From positions 30,388,837 to 30,452,836 of the forward strand of contig CM060069.1 of NCBI GenBank assembly GCA_030533445.1: a DNA stretch of 64,000 nucleotides, read 5' to 3'. The notes under the pieces were generated by a model. It did no database searches and was not told the DNA's origin. It worked only from the letters and a program-made list of their open reading frames with translations. Below are positions 12,901 through 27,233 of the stretch, one piece after another. Made by a program: the position numbers and the translations under genes. How positions within the stretch are numbered: the stretch's first letter is position 1; each line of letters opens with the position of its first letter. This stretch comes from Cyprinodon diabolis (lineage: Eukaryota > Chordata > Actinopteri > Cyprinodontiformes > Cyprinodontidae).

Positions 12901-14935
12901 ATTGTGTGTGCACTATCTAAGACAGAGAACAAACAACATTCTAAGCCCTATGGCTTTTCCGCCTCAAGAACAGAGAAAAATATTATTTATCTGAGGATGC
13001 GTGACCCATAGCAAGGTTTTTGGGGGTTTTTTTGAGCAGGATATTTTACACTTTACAAGTTCTTAAATGCAGAACTCTTTGGAAGTGTCATAGGTCTCTC
13101 CTGTTACAACAGCAGTATATTAAGGTTGACACAGTCAACATAAAGAACAGATCATCTTCCCACTAAATGTTTCAATAGAAAACTGCAAAAACTCCTAAAC
13201 CATGGAAGGAATAATTTAATTCTTGCAGCCCTGAGAGAGAGAACTAATTTTTCTTTGGAGATTGGAGATGCAAATGAGTTTGTTACAAAGCTCACCAAGA
13301 GGCCAATTTAACATTTGTTTTGAAAAATGACAATAGAGGTTACTAAACATTTTGTAAAATAATCTGACATGCCTTTGAGAAGGATATAAATGCAGGGTGT
13401 TTAGGACTTATGTAGCTATCAGGCACAACTGAATGACATATTTTACCAAGTGAGGTAGATGGTGCTGTTTTACAGAACAATGCATAAGGAGAAGAAAAAA
13501 CAAAAACATAAAACTCTGTACTATGTCTATTTAAAAACAGTGTAAGCTGGAGGAGCAATAATACATTGATGTATTTAAAAGTCTGTCTCTTCAAACCATT
13601 AAACGCAACATTATTTTAATGAAGTGACCAAACGTTTGCGTCAGAATTTTTTGATTTCTGAGGAATCAGCTGCTCACTCTGTTGATTGATGGATATTAGA
13701 TTTGCATTTTATATCACTAACATCGACATAACTAATTCAGATTTAAGTTTAAGCAAGCTCTCTAGCTTGCTCTTTCATATTTTTTTAAATTACTAATCCA
13801 TTACCAAAACGTGCTTAACAAGATTATATATCATTGCATAATAAAGTTGCTTCTTTACAGTAAAATATACCAATTTTTATGCTATCAAAAGAGTTTAATA
13901 TAAAGAATCAGTGTATTCACACCTGCTTAATTTTTCCATTTCAAACAGACCAGAGTTTAATTCCTTAGTCCAGACCTTATGTCCATGTGTGAACAAAGAC
14001 CAGCTATCCTTGGTGGGAATCAAACAACCAAAATGAGACCTACTTTCTGAGGTGGTCTAGGTTTTCTTATAAACAGACTGGTGTAATTAATTTCATGTAT
14101 GGATGAAAACCCTCCTGGGTGTGACTCAATGCAGAAATTAAAGTCTCTTATCAAGCCACCCTAGTAGTAATTGTAAGAAACCCATACCTGTTCTCTTGTC
14201 TGTTGCTAAACAGCAATGTTGCAAGCAAGCAGCGAAACTTCCTCCCCTTGAAGGATGCATTCTCTGACACAGTCACAAAATTTGATATACATATCAAAAT
14301 ATTTATTTAATGAGCTTCTGTAGACACAATGAATGCATTAATATGTAAAGCAGAGGTGCTGCATGCAGGAGTTTTCCACAGTTTCCTGTTTGGTGCTCTG
14401 TTCTGCTGTAGTCATTGTCACATGGCTTTGCTGTGAGTTAGTCTACTTGCAAAAAGTAAAGTGGTGATATGAATAGTAACCGGACCAACCCAAAAATTCA
14501 GCTTTTATTCTGGACCAAAGAAGTGGATCAAAGGACTTTTTAGTGTGAATACACACAAGATATTATATTTGAGGTAATTAGGGAACACTCCAGAGAGCTG
14601 GTCTGTGAAGTGAAAACTTGAGGCTGTCTGAGGCTGAAATCATTACTCAAATGGAACCATTTTCCTACATTAGGCTATAGAAGAGTTTTACATTTTAGAA
14701 CTTGACTTTTCTTTGTTTTATCTATGGAATTTGTGCATGAGTTTGAATTCAACCCCTTAGCTCCCACTGCCCAGCCCCGACTGGTTTTGACGAAACATTT
14801 TCTCCCACATGGAACAGCAGGATTATTTCTAAACTAAACCCAACTTGTTGTTACTCTTTAGAATCGCAAGATCCTAAACTAAACTCAATGCTAAGCCAAC
14901 TACTGTATACACCACAATAACCAGTAACCTGAGGT

Positions 14936-15062
14936 GTCAAGTAACAAAGTACAAATACTTCATTGTCTTACTTAAGTGGAAATTTTGGCTATACTTTACT
15001 GGAGTAATTATTTTTTAGACAATTTTTACTTCTACTCCTTACATTTTTAAAATAAACTCGTT
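14936..15062. repeat. Degenerate AAGTACTTT-type dispersed repeat fragment
   Basis: The segment holds AAGTAACAAAGTACAAATAC followed by a CTTAAGTGGAAATTTTGG block and TTACTTCTACTCCTTACATT. This arrangement is typical of a short AT-rich DNA-transposon-derived repeat common in teleosts. No termini are preserved. Confidence 0.4.
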
Positions 15063-15739
15063 AGTTTTGTTTCATTTAAGCTAATTTTTGTTAAGGCCTG
15101 TTGGTATTTAAAAAGAAATTAAAGCCATTAAAGCCGTTACATGGGCTTATTCATATGCATCATTGTAGTCTTTGCGCAGCTGGAACTCAACAACTGAATG
15201 TAAGATCAAACTTATTTTGTTAGCCAATAAGATATGCTTTGCAATCAAGTATTGGAAGTGTAGGGGTGGGCTACATTTTTATTTAGTTTAATTAAGTTTA
15301 TTTATGTGCGTAAAGAGAGAGGAGGAGCAAAAATCTGAGACACACAGAAAATGCATAGTCAAAATTCTGAAAGCTGAAATTTGTAAATAGTATAAAAGAG
15401 AGTGCTTGAATAAAAATTTGTGTAAAGTTACATATAGAAATACAGTTTTTTTATGTTCAAATTAGTCAGAAAATTCAAATAATAATAGATTTGGCACTTT
15501 TGGTCGTAATTTGGATCAGTTGTGCCAACTATGAACAGAGACGGACGCAGGGCACAAAAAGTACTGTAATCAAGAGCCACTTCTAGGCGGGTTCAGCGGC
15601 TCCCCAGAAAATGTTTCAGAAAATTCCATTAACTAAATCTGGCCGTTTTATCTTTATAGTCTAATAGGAGCAAAAGCAACAGCATTATGACTTTTGAATA
15701 GGCTAGTCAGACATTATAAACTTGCAAACTTGATTTTTA

Positions 15740-15993
15740 GGGTGTAGGAGTTTGCCCTAAAATCGAAGGGTTGACGGCTCAAGCCTTGGCTCTGGCCTTC
15801 ATTGTCGTTGAGTCCTTGGGCCAGACATTTCACCTGCAATGTTTACTGAGGTTGGTCAGAGGGCCCAGTGGCACCAGTGTACGCTTCTACCAGTGAGCCC
15901 AAGGGCAGGGTGGTGAATGACTGAATGTAGTGTAAAGCGCTTTGGTCAAGTGTCCTGACTTGAAAAAGCGCTATATAAGTAAAGGCCATTTAT
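15740..15993 (+). mobile_element. tRNA-derived SINE with LINE-like tail
   Basis: The 5' part looks like a tRNA promoter: GGTGTAGGAG as an A-box-like block and GGTTGACGGCTCAAGCC as a B-box-like block about 35 bases later. The body contains GGCCCAGTGGCACCAGTGTA and the 3' tail reads GTGTAAAGCGCTTTGG to GCGCTATATAAGTAAAGGCC. A related copy lies reversed at 63497-63820. No clear target duplication was seen. Confidence 0.7.
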
Positions 15994-18900
15994 CTACAAC
16001 TGGCTAGAAATGTGTCACAAAACACATTCCAGAGTGATTGAGATTACTTGCTTTATATTTACTTCAGTAGTAATCTGTTCACTCTTAAAGCCAGCTTTTG
16101 AACACATTTCTATTAGAATCTTACACAATACTTCAGGTTACATGCAATAAACGTTTAACTTTATAAACAGTATCTTCCTTCTATAGTACCTGCTCTCCCT
16201 CTATCTCTATTCGATCCCTTTCTTGCTGCTTGGCCAAAAGAAGAACTCGGTTTGACTCTGCCTTTTCCTCCCTGTCCTGTTTGCCCCATAGTGAAGAACA
16301 TCAAAAGAGTGATTTAGAAATGAAAAAAAAATTGCCATTTCAACATCATGTTTCAAATTTTTTTTGTCATTTTAACATATTAACATGGAATGAAATGAAG
16401 TTAGTTTGCAGATTCCAGAGCAACCCAATATCAAAAAATATGCACATTTAAGCAATCATTTAAAATGAATAAATATAGTACTCTAAATAAAAATGAGGTA
16501 TTCTGTGGCTTTTTGAGGGACCATTAAGGGGACTCTTGAAGTACAGTAAGGGCAACCCACCAACATGGCAGGTAGACTTATAGTTTCACCCACCAGTCAC
16601 ATAAGTTACCCACACTGGGTGTGTGGGTGGGTGCTAATTTCATGCCCTGGCTCTTGTATTTTATTTTTTTTTACGGATTCCAGCGCTAATTATTATTATG
16701 AAGTAATACATTAAAGTGGCCTAAAGGTCTGCATAGACTTCTAATAATAGATGGATAACATTTTATGAACTGTTACTGCTCCAATAGTGAAATGTTTCAT
16801 TATTATAGATTTAACCCTACTGAAATTAGGCTCTCTTAATATATCAACCCACAAGCACTTTTTATCCCATTCTTTGTTGCAACTAATTTATCTAGTTCCT
16901 TAATATCGAGCTCACACACATTCTAAGGGGAGATGGTTTGTACTTTTTAAAAAGATGGAAAACACTAAATAAACAGGTGAAATTAAAGCCGGATTAAAGA
17001 GAGAGATTCAGCTCACATAGATTTATGCTTACCTTTATGTCATCCTTATAAAGCACATTTTCTGTACCCCAAATTTGTTTTTTTCTTTTCAGTGTTCTTG
17101 TCTCTTCCTTTATGTAAATCACATTAGAAGTCAGTAATGCAGGTGTTCTGACAGATGGTTGTTGAAGCTCTGGTGCAGGTACTTGGAAAGATAAGACTCA
17201 GAACATAGGCACTCGTCCACTTTTGCTTTCCTGAAGTATTATAGGATGTTTTTCCATCAGTATTAACTTCTGTTAGAGCTTACAAGAGTCAGCCGTTTAA
17301 TGTAGGATACCTTGGCTTAAATTACTATAGTATGAGTTCTTATACCTGAAATATAAATCTGTGAATTTGCATTGGGTTTTTTTTTTACTGATTTACTAAA
17401 TTATGTAATAAAATTATGTGAAAAAGTGTTAAAATTGTAATATTTTCTCATTTTGAACATGATCTGTATGTTATGTGTAATATGTGTACAGAAGTCAAAA
17501 TCAAAAGTGTGAAGAGTTGCTATCTAATTTCCAGTAAATTAAGTCTTTTGTAAAGTATTTATTCCCTAAACTCTTAATCACCCTTTTGAACAACCACACA
17601 ATATAGGTTGTAAGGGGATCTTGGGTTCATCACAGACTCAACAGCATATTTACTTGGTCTTGGCACGGTCTTTAACTTTGAGGACTCAAGATTGAACTTA
17701 ATTAAATCATTAAATTTATGTTATCGTTAATTTTTTTTCTGATGTAAAATGCAGTCATTCAAATCCAAACAATAACGCTACTCATTACTTATTATGCTAA
17801 TGTGGTCACTAATCTGCCCCTGCTGCCATTCCCGATCCCTAATCCCTGCTGGGTGAGTTCTTTGAATTTATTATGCAAGCTGCTCTGTGAAGTAGCTACA
17901 AAATTTATAGGAAAATATGTATGAAGACTTTTGAATATTGCTCTGCACTGTAGGTTGGTCAGCCGTTCCATCAGTTTGATGAGGAAGCATTGACTCACCT
18001 GAGGGACATGCCTTAAACCCCAGATGCAGCTTACCTTTAGTTTGCCTTCACCTACAGGCAGTCTCTGTGAATCTCACAATCTAAGAAGTTCTTCAAGGGA
18101 TATGAATAGAAACAATTGGACCGTAGTTTGTAATGTCAGGTGAAAAGTGCCACAAATTAAAATCGTTTAAAATAAAAAAGATTTAAATAAATTATGGTGA
18201 CTTGACATGGATGCATCAAATTAAGACCATCTTTATTCTAAATAAATGAAGAATTGAACGTTTGCTTTAATTTTGATAATATTTCAATTACATATTTTTA
18301 CTTTGTGGCCATGTGCTGACGACATTGTGATTTTAATTTGTTACTTATCTGCCTTACAAATAAAGTCCTTCTTGTTACATTAAAGTCAAATATAGTTATT
18401 AAGTTTGTAAGATGATCTACAGCTAACTGTTAAAAGGTGTTTTAACAAAGCAGGCAATAAAGTTGCTTACAATCATAATTTTTAGGCATGATTTATAGTA
18501 ATATTTGACTTAACAAAGAAGCCATTAATGAGTATTTAATTAGAAAAGTAACATTTATTTCAGCTTTTTAATACATTGTTGTTTCTATAGGAATGTTAAT
18601 CTTTCATATAATTTTAAAAGTTTTACATTTTATCATGACATGAAGTCTGGGGATCTGGTCTTGATCTTGAATCAGTCTTTTCCTCCCTCTGCGTTTGTCT
18701 CTGGAGTTGGTCTTGATCAACAAAAGTGTTGATTTGGTCTCGCTTTAGGTGGTCTTGACTAAGACACTGGTAAATGGAAGATTTCAACAACGAGGAATAA
18801 ATAACCAACTGTTTAAATACTTGGAGAGTGAGGAGAGGACAAAAGAAGAAGGAGGTGAGGGCAATCAGTTGATAAATGAGCAACAGCTGAGGAGAATTAA

Positions 18901-20221
18901 GCCTTTAACTGATGGAAGGGGGAGACAATGTTGAGCAGGGGAAGAATTGGAGGAATGAGGGGAAGAAATCTAACAGAATATGATACAAAATTATGTAATT
19001 GTAATTTTGTAGTTATAATGAGAATAAGGAAATTAACTCATATGATAAACTGTAAATGGAAACATTTACTTTGGCCAAAACTATTGAAAATAATAAACAA
19101 GGGAAATTATGAAAATCATGAAAATTCAATGAAAACCATAACTTGAAGCTAAGATAACAAAATGTTACTAAATAAATGCCTGAAATGCTTATCATAACAT
19201 GTCCAGTTGCAAAGGAGCGTGTCAAATAATTGTATTGCAATGGGATCAGCTGCAACTTAACTCATTCACAATCACAAATTAATTGCAGACATTCTTTTAA
19301 CAGTCTCAGTTTACCTTTTTTGAATATTAATATTTATAATATTACTATTAGAGCGGTCAAATATACCTCTTATATTCATATGTGGGCTTATTATGATTGC
19401 AGCAATTAAGGCTACATGAAAAATATAATAAATGGGCCTTTACTGAAAAAATGCTGTAGATAATTTAGTGCATACTCTTTCATCCACAATAACTGTTTAC
19501 CTTTCATAGAGGAAAATTAAGAAGGACAGAAGTTTTTAAGAGTGATTGACATGAGAAAGCAAATAATTTAGGGAATGCAGCAAAAGAACTAAGACTCATT
19601 CTATAAAGTGCTTTTAAGATAAGACTTGCAAACTCTAACAAACATTAAAAAGGTCAGACTTTGTAGAAAACTGATCCAAGTTTTGTTTTCCTGAGAAAGA
19701 TTCATTAGGAGGATTTTATTAGAGCAAAACATTCCTCAAACTCTGAATTTAAATTGACAACCTAAAACAATGCTGTTTAAAGTAAGTCATTTTTATTATT
19801 TGAGGGGAATTTGAATTTGAACATGCCCGGTAGGAGAGCTAGACAGGGTGAGTGGAGAGAATCTGTCTTCTGGACACTTTATCAATTCTAAAGTGTAGAC
19901 AAGGTCCAAATTGTATGAAAGAATGCAAGTTAATCTTCCAATAACATTAATTATTGGTATTAAAATTGTGTATTTATGTGTTTACTTTGGCAGTGCTAGT
20001 AGTGTTTTTCTTTTTTCAACATTAGCAAGCCATTTTCAATACATAGACATTTTGTGCCCCTTTTCTCTCTCCCACACCTCATTCTTGGTGCTTCTCCCAA
20101 ACACAGGTGTGTGATTTAACAGAACAGACCAATAGCAGTTGGTAGACCATTTTATTTTTGAGCAAAGATTTTTGTTTTGTGTTGTATATGTCCAGCATGG
20201 GGTATATTAAATAATAAAAAT

Positions 20222-20305
20222 GACTTGTTATAGTCACTAGTTACTTCTCCTAAAAAGTAACTGAGTTATTAACTTATCAAAATAATGACTTACTACTCAA
20301 TGTTA
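20222..20305 (-). mobile_element. Fragment of the hAT element seen intact at 55814-57105
   Basis: The sequence GTTATAGTCACTAGTTACTT and the following AAAAAGTAACTGAGTTA block are the reverse complement of the right terminal region of the complete hAT copy (about 57010-57070). Only this end is kept. Confidence 0.55.
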
Positions 20306-21784
20306 ATATATTTTTACTTTTTATGATCTAAAATATTGAAGATGTTGCCTAACTTTTCTGTTATCAGAAATTTAAATAAAACTGGAAGTTTAAGTGTGAT
20401 ATAGGTGTGTTAGGGCAAGATTCAGCTGTACACTTGCACCTAAAGAAAAAGGACACACCTTTGAAGACCAAAGTGTTCAGATTTTGGACAGAGGGGATGG
20501 TTTGAAAAGGGGGTCACGGAAGCAATCCTTGTCAAAAGAAAAAGCCGTAAGCACTCCAATTATGATCAAAAAGACCAATCATACAGGACATACACAACAA
20601 AAGGCTCCAACAATCCAGAAGAACAATGTTTGCCTATTTGATTTGCATCTGACTTGGAATGTGTACAGGAAGATACAGGAGGACAAAGATTCCTGGATAG
20701 GTGTCAAAACATCTTCAAAAACTGTTTTATTTAGCAGTTGTATAATGCGTTTTTTTATAAACCCTTTACGTATTTTTTACTCTGACTTGTTTGTGCATGT
20801 TTTTACATTTAAACGCACCATTTTTTTTCTTTTCTGTGATTTCTGAGCAGACTGAAAGCTAGTTGAGGCAGAGATTGCTCCACTGATATTTTCTGTCACT
20901 GAATAAATTTCCCAGTGCAGCCTGTATCAGCCACACTGTTTGGTAGTTTTAGACTAAAAGGCACATGCAGGGACATAGAAAGCGAGTCCATCATACAGAA
21001 GCAAAGGCGTAGAGGGACGCAAAGACCAACGAGTGGAAAGAAAATGGATGAAAGAGACCATCAGAGGATTGAAAAAAAAATGGAAAACTTAGCATGATGT
21101 CTGAGTGGTTTTCAGTTTGTACACGTCTCATTTCTGTTGTAACTGTCAGAGAGGAAAAGGCTGCAGAGCTGTGGATGTGATGTGAGGAAGAATGAAAACT
21201 TAATAAGGAAATGGGAAAGACGTGGAAAAGAACTTATGAGTTGTTCCCAAAAGCTGACTCTATAATCTCTTCAAAGGCACATTGTATGCTCAGCATATTA
21301 TATGTAAGCAGCAGGAGCACCTGAGCATGAAATACAATAACCGACGGAGTTGCTGGAAATATGCAAACAGGACTTTTTGTGCAGGTCTCCACCAGTGGCA
21401 AACATTGTGCAGTTGACCTTTGCGCTTTTCTGCTGCTTTAAATTCAAAGCTGTTTCTGTCCAACTCTTTAGCTGCCAGTCTCATGTTTTTCTACTGCTTT
21501 TCCAGCGCTATCTATTACTTTTCTTTATCATAGACTGAAAAAGATGGAGAAAAAAAAAACCTTTACATCTGCCTTACATCCTTACATTTAGGATAAAAAT
21601 ATGAAACAAAATGCATATAACCCATCGGAATTTGTAAGAAAACTGCATTTGCTTTAGGTAAAGTTTTTCAAAACAAAAGGTGACTAATGAGTCTTTGTCT
21701 TGTTAAAGGTTTGTGAAGAATAATTTTTATGACTTTAAATTATAGTTATACTTCTGATTAAAACTTCTGTCTCCTTAAACCCAA

Positions 21785-22062
21785 GTTGGCCTCGGCAGAT
21801 GGCCTCTCACCCTGGCCCTTGTTTTGCTGGAGGTTTCTTCCTGTTAAAAGGGAGTTTTTCTTCTCCACTGTTGCTACAAGCATGTTTGGTGTGAGGGTTT
21901 GCTGAAGAGTCAATGAGGCAATGTAATCAACTGGTTTTCCTTAGATAGAAAACTTTGAATCAATCTGACTGTATGATCTGGTTGAATTGTCTTTTTAAAG
22001 TGCCTTGAAATGACATGTGTTGTGCATTGGCGCTATATACGTAAATACATTTAATTGAAATA
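21785..22062 (+). mobile_element. LINE/SINE 3'-tail repeat, copy 1
   Basis: The sequence contains GGAGGTTTCTTCCTGTTAAA, AGGGAGTTTTTCTTCTCCAC and a tail GTGCATTGGCGCTATATACG followed by an AATTGAAAT end. These blocks form a very common teleost repeat, most likely the 3' end of a non-LTR element or a SINE that borrowed it. Related reverse-strand copies lie at 29036-29260 and 41791-41999. Confidence 0.65.
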
Positions 22063-23450
22063 TACCCACTCATATCATAGTGGTATAGGGTGTAATAATT
22101 CATGTTTTATTTGTTTTCTCCTTCAAATACTTCAATGGTTGAAATGGAGAGTAATTTAAAATCTATCTTGCTATGTTATGGAATATTGATGTACATTATA
22201 AAGTTAAATAAACTACAGTTGGTAAAGGATGTTGCAAAGCGGTGAGAATGCAAAGATACCGCAGCATGTAGAGACACATTGTCGGATCATGGGGCAGTCT
22301 GTAACCAAACACTTAGAATAACTTTTCAAACACCCGCTATTAAATAATCAGATAAAATCCATGCTGTAATACATATTTTACTGCCGTCATGTGAGGAAGT
22401 TTAGCATTTATGAATACCTAATGCATTTATGATTTAAAGTTCTTGGTCCATTCTGCAACCATGTTAAGTAGAATGAGACCTAGCACTGATCTCTGTAACC
22501 ATTTCTCTGCCTGAACTAGAATAAAGAGTTAAAGTTAGTTCCATCTTGGGAGTCATTGCTACAGAGGATGTGGTTTTGGCGCTGATGTACAAGAACTGGG
22601 AAGAGATGTACTGGCGTCTGACTGCACACATATAATCTAGTCCCTTCAAACAGTTAAAATAGTCTTCATTTCAATTCAAAAAAAGCACACAACAATTAAA
22701 ATACAAAGGGTCTGTCAACTTTGAATTTTTTTTTTTTTTACACAAAATGTTTTATCTTGGCATATATGCCCCTCATCCTATCTTATTTGTCATACCTTTA
22801 ATACTTATAACATTATGTTCACTACAACTTCAAATGATGATTAATAGGTAAATTTTGTAGCTATTTCATTTTTATTGATGGCATGTTTTCTTGTCTTTCC
22901 CAGGTTTTAACCTACTTAAGACAATTTGGCATGTTTGTTTACATACACCCAAAAGTATTTAAAGTTCACTGACACTCTGATTAACTTAAAAAAAGAAAAG
23001 TATAAATTACAAATAAAATGATTCTTTACATTATTTATAGACAATGGTAAATCTATCCATACATATGCCAGATAGAAATGTAGCTGTTTCTCCTTTTTTA
23101 AAGGCTAATTTAATTTTATAAGTTTTCATTTTGGGAACACTTGCACATTTTAATAGGTTTTCATTCATTTTTAATAATGCTAATTAGAAAAACTGCTTCC
23201 TCTAAATAAAACTCTCAGGATATAACATTGCTATGCCCTAGTATAAGTATTAATGCTAACATTAGAAATTGTCAAAGTTTATTTTACCTATTTTCGTCTC
23301 AACTTTATTTATAGGTCAGGCCTTCCCTCAAATTCCCTTGTTGTAGTTCTCATTCTAGCATTTTTATTCTGACTCCCTTTTGTTCTTCCTTTCACAGCTC
23401 ATCCCTTTTCTATTCTTACATTTAACATGCAAACCCTCTCTGTCTTTCAG

Positions 23451-23737
23451 AGTGAGAACCTACCCAAAGGATTCTGCCCTGCTTGGCAGGGACACAGTTC
23501 GGGCCCTCATGTACTATGCTTTGAAGGTCTGGAGCGATATTGCGCCTCTAAATTTCCACGAGGTGGCCGGCAACAACGCAGACATTCAGATTGACTTCAC
23601 TAAAGCCGACCACAATGATGGATACCCCTTTGACGGGCCAGGCGGAACGGTGGCACATGCCTTTTTCCCTGGAGAGAGGTTCACAGCTGGGGATACACAC
23701 TTTGATGATGATGAACCATGGACCTTCAGATCACCAG
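23451..23737 (+). CDS. mmp17: mmp17 exon: N-terminal half of metalloproteinase catalytic domain
   Basis: This 287-bp exon follows a TGTCTTTCAG acceptor and ends at a GTGAGG donor. It starts with the last base of a split Arg codon and ends with the first base of a split Asp codon. It encodes VRTYPKDS, TVRALMYYALKVWSDIAPL and HNDGYPFDGPGGTVAHAFFP, which match the MT4-MMP (MMP17) catalytic domain almost word for word from memory of the family. Counting from the split Arg, the structural-zinc ligands H55, D57, H70 and H84 and the GDTHFDDDE calcium-binding stretch are present. The insertion loop found in transmembrane MT-MMPs (after the HEVAG segment) is absent, as expected of the GPI-anchored pair MMP17/MMP25. 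The protein should act on the cell surface as a zinc endopeptidase. I cannot decide between mmp17a and mmp17b. Confidence 0.96.
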
Positions 23738-25300
23738 GTGAGGAAGAGTTTAATGTTAAGGTAAACTGGAACAACTATGGGAATGTAATGCTTTTTAAAA
23801 TGTACAGTATGTAATAGCAGAAACAGCAACAAAAATAGTTAATGAGATTTACAACCCCAAAATACACTGTAGGTCCTAAGAAAAGTAAATAAAGTAAAAG
23901 TAAATTAAAGTTTGTGCATAAGTCTTCATTTCATCTGCTTCTTGGTAATTACTCCATAAGACAAATAAAACTGAACATTCAACCTGCTCAGTTTTGCATC
24001 CTGTTTAATATCAGCTCTGGTTTACAAGATAAAACAATAATCTATAACATTAAAAGCTTAGTTGTTATATATTTCCATTTGTTTGCATATTGTATTTCTC
24101 CCTCTATATGTGGACACATTTTTGGAAGTGAAATCCAAGAAATTTGCTGAACTGTGTTGATTTACACTTCAGTTCTCATGTGCATAAACATGTTTGTTGA
24201 ATATTTGAAAACAAAAAAGATCCCACTTTAAACAATAGATTAAGCTTCTGGAAAAATATGTGGTTTGTAAAGAAGTTGGAGGAAGTAAATTATATACACA
24301 AGTTTGTGCCTTTCTATTACCTTTATTTATTTGGAGATATCCATTGTTAGGAGAAAAGTGACAACGGGAATCATATACATTTAAGAAATAAGAATAAAAG
24401 TAATGTGCAATGTACAATAGTATCAATTGTACATCAGAAGCAAAATGCAGTGATGAAAATTAGCACTGGCAGATTCAAATGTGGACTTGATTAAGTGTAT
24501 TAGGAAATAATTTACAAACTCTGCTTTTTTACATATAAGCAAAAGAACAAAATGCAAAAATAAGGAAAAGTTTGTAAATAAGAACAGGTCTGTTAAGGTT
24601 TTATATTTTCTCGGAGCAGTGAGGGTTATAGAGTCTTACGGCTTAAAAATGCCAATGCTTTTTTTCGTGCAAGATCCACACATGCTGTTTCCAAAATTGG
24701 CACCTGCATACCAAGCCAAAAGTAAATAATAATGCCCCGCCTCACATGACTTCATATTTATCACAGAATGCTGTTCACGAAACAACACTGCAGATTATGA
24801 ATTTGCCTTTAAGTTGGAGGTGGCAGACAAAGTAATACATCTTCAAGGTTTCAGGCAAAAGAAAACCCTTTTTTTTTTTTTGTACCTAACTCTTACATCT
24901 GAATTAAAAGATTCTGGTTAAAAAAAAAAAAAAAAAATCCAATATTGCTAAATTACAGGCAATGTGCTCAATATAAGGTCAGTTTTCATGTTTACTTCTA
25001 ATTGATCAATGGAATTGAGAAAAAACATCACCTAAAGTCATGTTTTCTTACTTTAAACATCAGCACCTTCCCAGTAAGGAAAGTCTTTTCTTTTCTTCTA
25101 AATATATAATTTACCAATGACTTTTTTTGATAAAAAATATAATGTCACAATAATGCTGCTCTGGAGTATAGGAGAATCAAGCTGTGAATTGTTAACACAG
25201 TTACTTCATTAGTGTTCTAGATTCAATTTTGAACTGTTGATTATTCATGGTTTAGATTAAACAAGGTGATTTGAAACAGTACAAGAGGTTTTGATCCTTT

Positions 25301-25342
25301 GGGGGGGAGTGTTGGCCTGGTGGTTAGAGCGGTGCGCTTTTT
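25301..25342 (+). mobile_element. Head fragment of a tRNA-derived SINE
   Basis: The block GGCCTGGTGGTTAGAGCGGT is a tRNA A-box-type sequence as found at the start of teleost tRNA SINEs. The similarity ends after GCGCTTT, with no B box, so only a 5' scrap remains. Confidence 0.45.
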
Positions 25343-27233
25343 TAATACATATGTTAGGATGCTTAGTGTAGTCTCAAGAAATACAACGTTATGCAAATGT
25401 TTGCCAAGTTCTCACTAGAACTTGTTAAACAATAGATACAGACCTTTACATTGATTGGATAGTAAATTTTACTTGGAGGTAGGAATTAAATATTGTAAAA
25501 AGTTAAAAACTTTTTATAAAAACACATCAAGTCCAAAACATTTAATGGAATCACAGCAACCAATAGAGTTAGCTGTTTAATTTCCTAATATAAAAATCTA
25601 CTGTTTGCAATGTGAGGTTATATTTTTAATATTCAAAATATGAAAAAGATCAAGCACCTTGCAAGCTTCATAATATGTGAGATCGACGAAGAGAGAAACG
25701 GAGATAAAGATTGACGGATGATTTATTTGTCTTGTAATGATTTTCCTTTCTCTCCCTTTGCAACAACAAATGCAAAATGTTTTCATCAGTCTTGTTTCAA
25801 ATACCGCTTTGTCAAGCTACAATAAACTAACATTTCAAAACATTACAGACTTCCATCTCTTCTAATTAATTTTGATTATTGAATGCATTTTACTTTATTG
25901 GCAGGTTAAGTAAAGCTGTAATAAACAGAGGCTGCAATAATGCCAATGATAGATGCTCATTTTGTGTTTTTCAGCTTTGAATGTGTTGGCTGTTAAATTG
26001 CTTTGGCCTCCTGAATGATCTGGCCTAATTTGTCTCATCAAAGTGTTTTGAAAGAGCTTTATTACCCGCCGTGAGAGATTTGCGAGTTTGAAATGAGAAC
26101 GTAGTGACAGCTTCTCTAAAATAGAATTCAATCAGATCTGCCAATCAAAAATAGATGAATTTATATTAAAGATATCCGTCATTCTTAGACAGTTCTTGAA
26201 AACACAGTAATCTGTGGTCTCTGTGCCACTTATGACGACTGATTTATTATTCATTTGTTAACTCATTAACAATACTAGTGGGAATATGTTCCATCCTATA
26301 GACTTTTGGATTTCTTTGCATTTTTTGCACTTTTGCAAAACGAATCGGGTTTTGCTTTCCTCCAAAAAAGAGAGCTGGTTACACAATGGGACCATTTCCT
26401 TGTCACTAAGCATCAACCTCATATTCTGTCCACTGTCCTTTTTTCCTAAGCTGAAAGGGACTGGAAAATGGTAAAAGGTGGGGCAACATTATGAGTCCAA
26501 TCATCCGGATGAAATGGCCGGATGGAGTGATGTAGTCTACTGAATGCATCACCAGGAAGAGACTGTCTCCATACAGCAACACAATTGACAGCTTTAATCA
26601 TTAGTTCTCTTCCTTTTTTATTCCTCCTTTCATCCAGATCACTGAACTTAAATTGACCCTCCATTTTTGCATCCATTGCCCCTTTTGTCTGTTCTTTACA
26701 AAAGGAGGATGTACAACAGAGTATAAGAGGAAAAAAAGGCAGAGACAGAACATTTTACAGTGCTCCTAGATAAGAATACAAATATTGAGAATAAACAACT
26801 AAAATGTAAAATTTGTCAACACGTGAACATAAAAATATAGAAATTCATGAAGTTTATATAAATTAAACTTTTAAAAGCATTTTCACTTTAGATGTATTTT
26901 ACAGTGAAGTAGTAACCACATATTCAGTTTTCACATATACAGTTAGAATCCTTTTTCGGTTTAAGTTACATATAAAAGCAACATTAAAGAGATCATAGAA
27001 TGCAAAACCGAGTTTACATTGTCATAGATGAATAACGATACTTCAAGGGGTGAAATGGACATTCAACGAAACCACCCGATCAACACCTCCTTTCTCTGCA
27101 AATCTCACAATTCTAAACTTCCACCATAAAATGGGCAAATTCAAACGAAGCACTGAATTGACGTCAATACAGGGATGTTGCCTTATTTGGTTCTGGCCTG
27201 TACTTTTGTCACGCAACAAAATTAACATACAGT

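Larger units (their letters stand above)
1..23450. other. Presumed upstream intron of mmp17, repeat-rich
   Basis: The first visible mmp17 exon starts mid-codon at 23451 with a normal acceptor, so at least part of this stretch must be intron. I searched for the MMP propeptide cysteine-switch and furin-site coding sequence and did not see it, so the intron probably reaches beyond base 1. Mobile elements are listed separately. I see nothing I can name in 1403-3220, 5000-6790, 7000-7480, 7800-9030, 9920-14930, 16000-20210, 20310-21780 and 22070-23450: these are AT-rich, with short homopolymers and only short or unrecognised open frames. Whether a separate gene's exons hide here cannot be excluded by eye. 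Confidence 0.55.

Noticed and set aside
20484..20846. 120-codon frame on the + strand
   Set aside because: No domain, poor composition, no splice or promoter context, and length compatible with chance.
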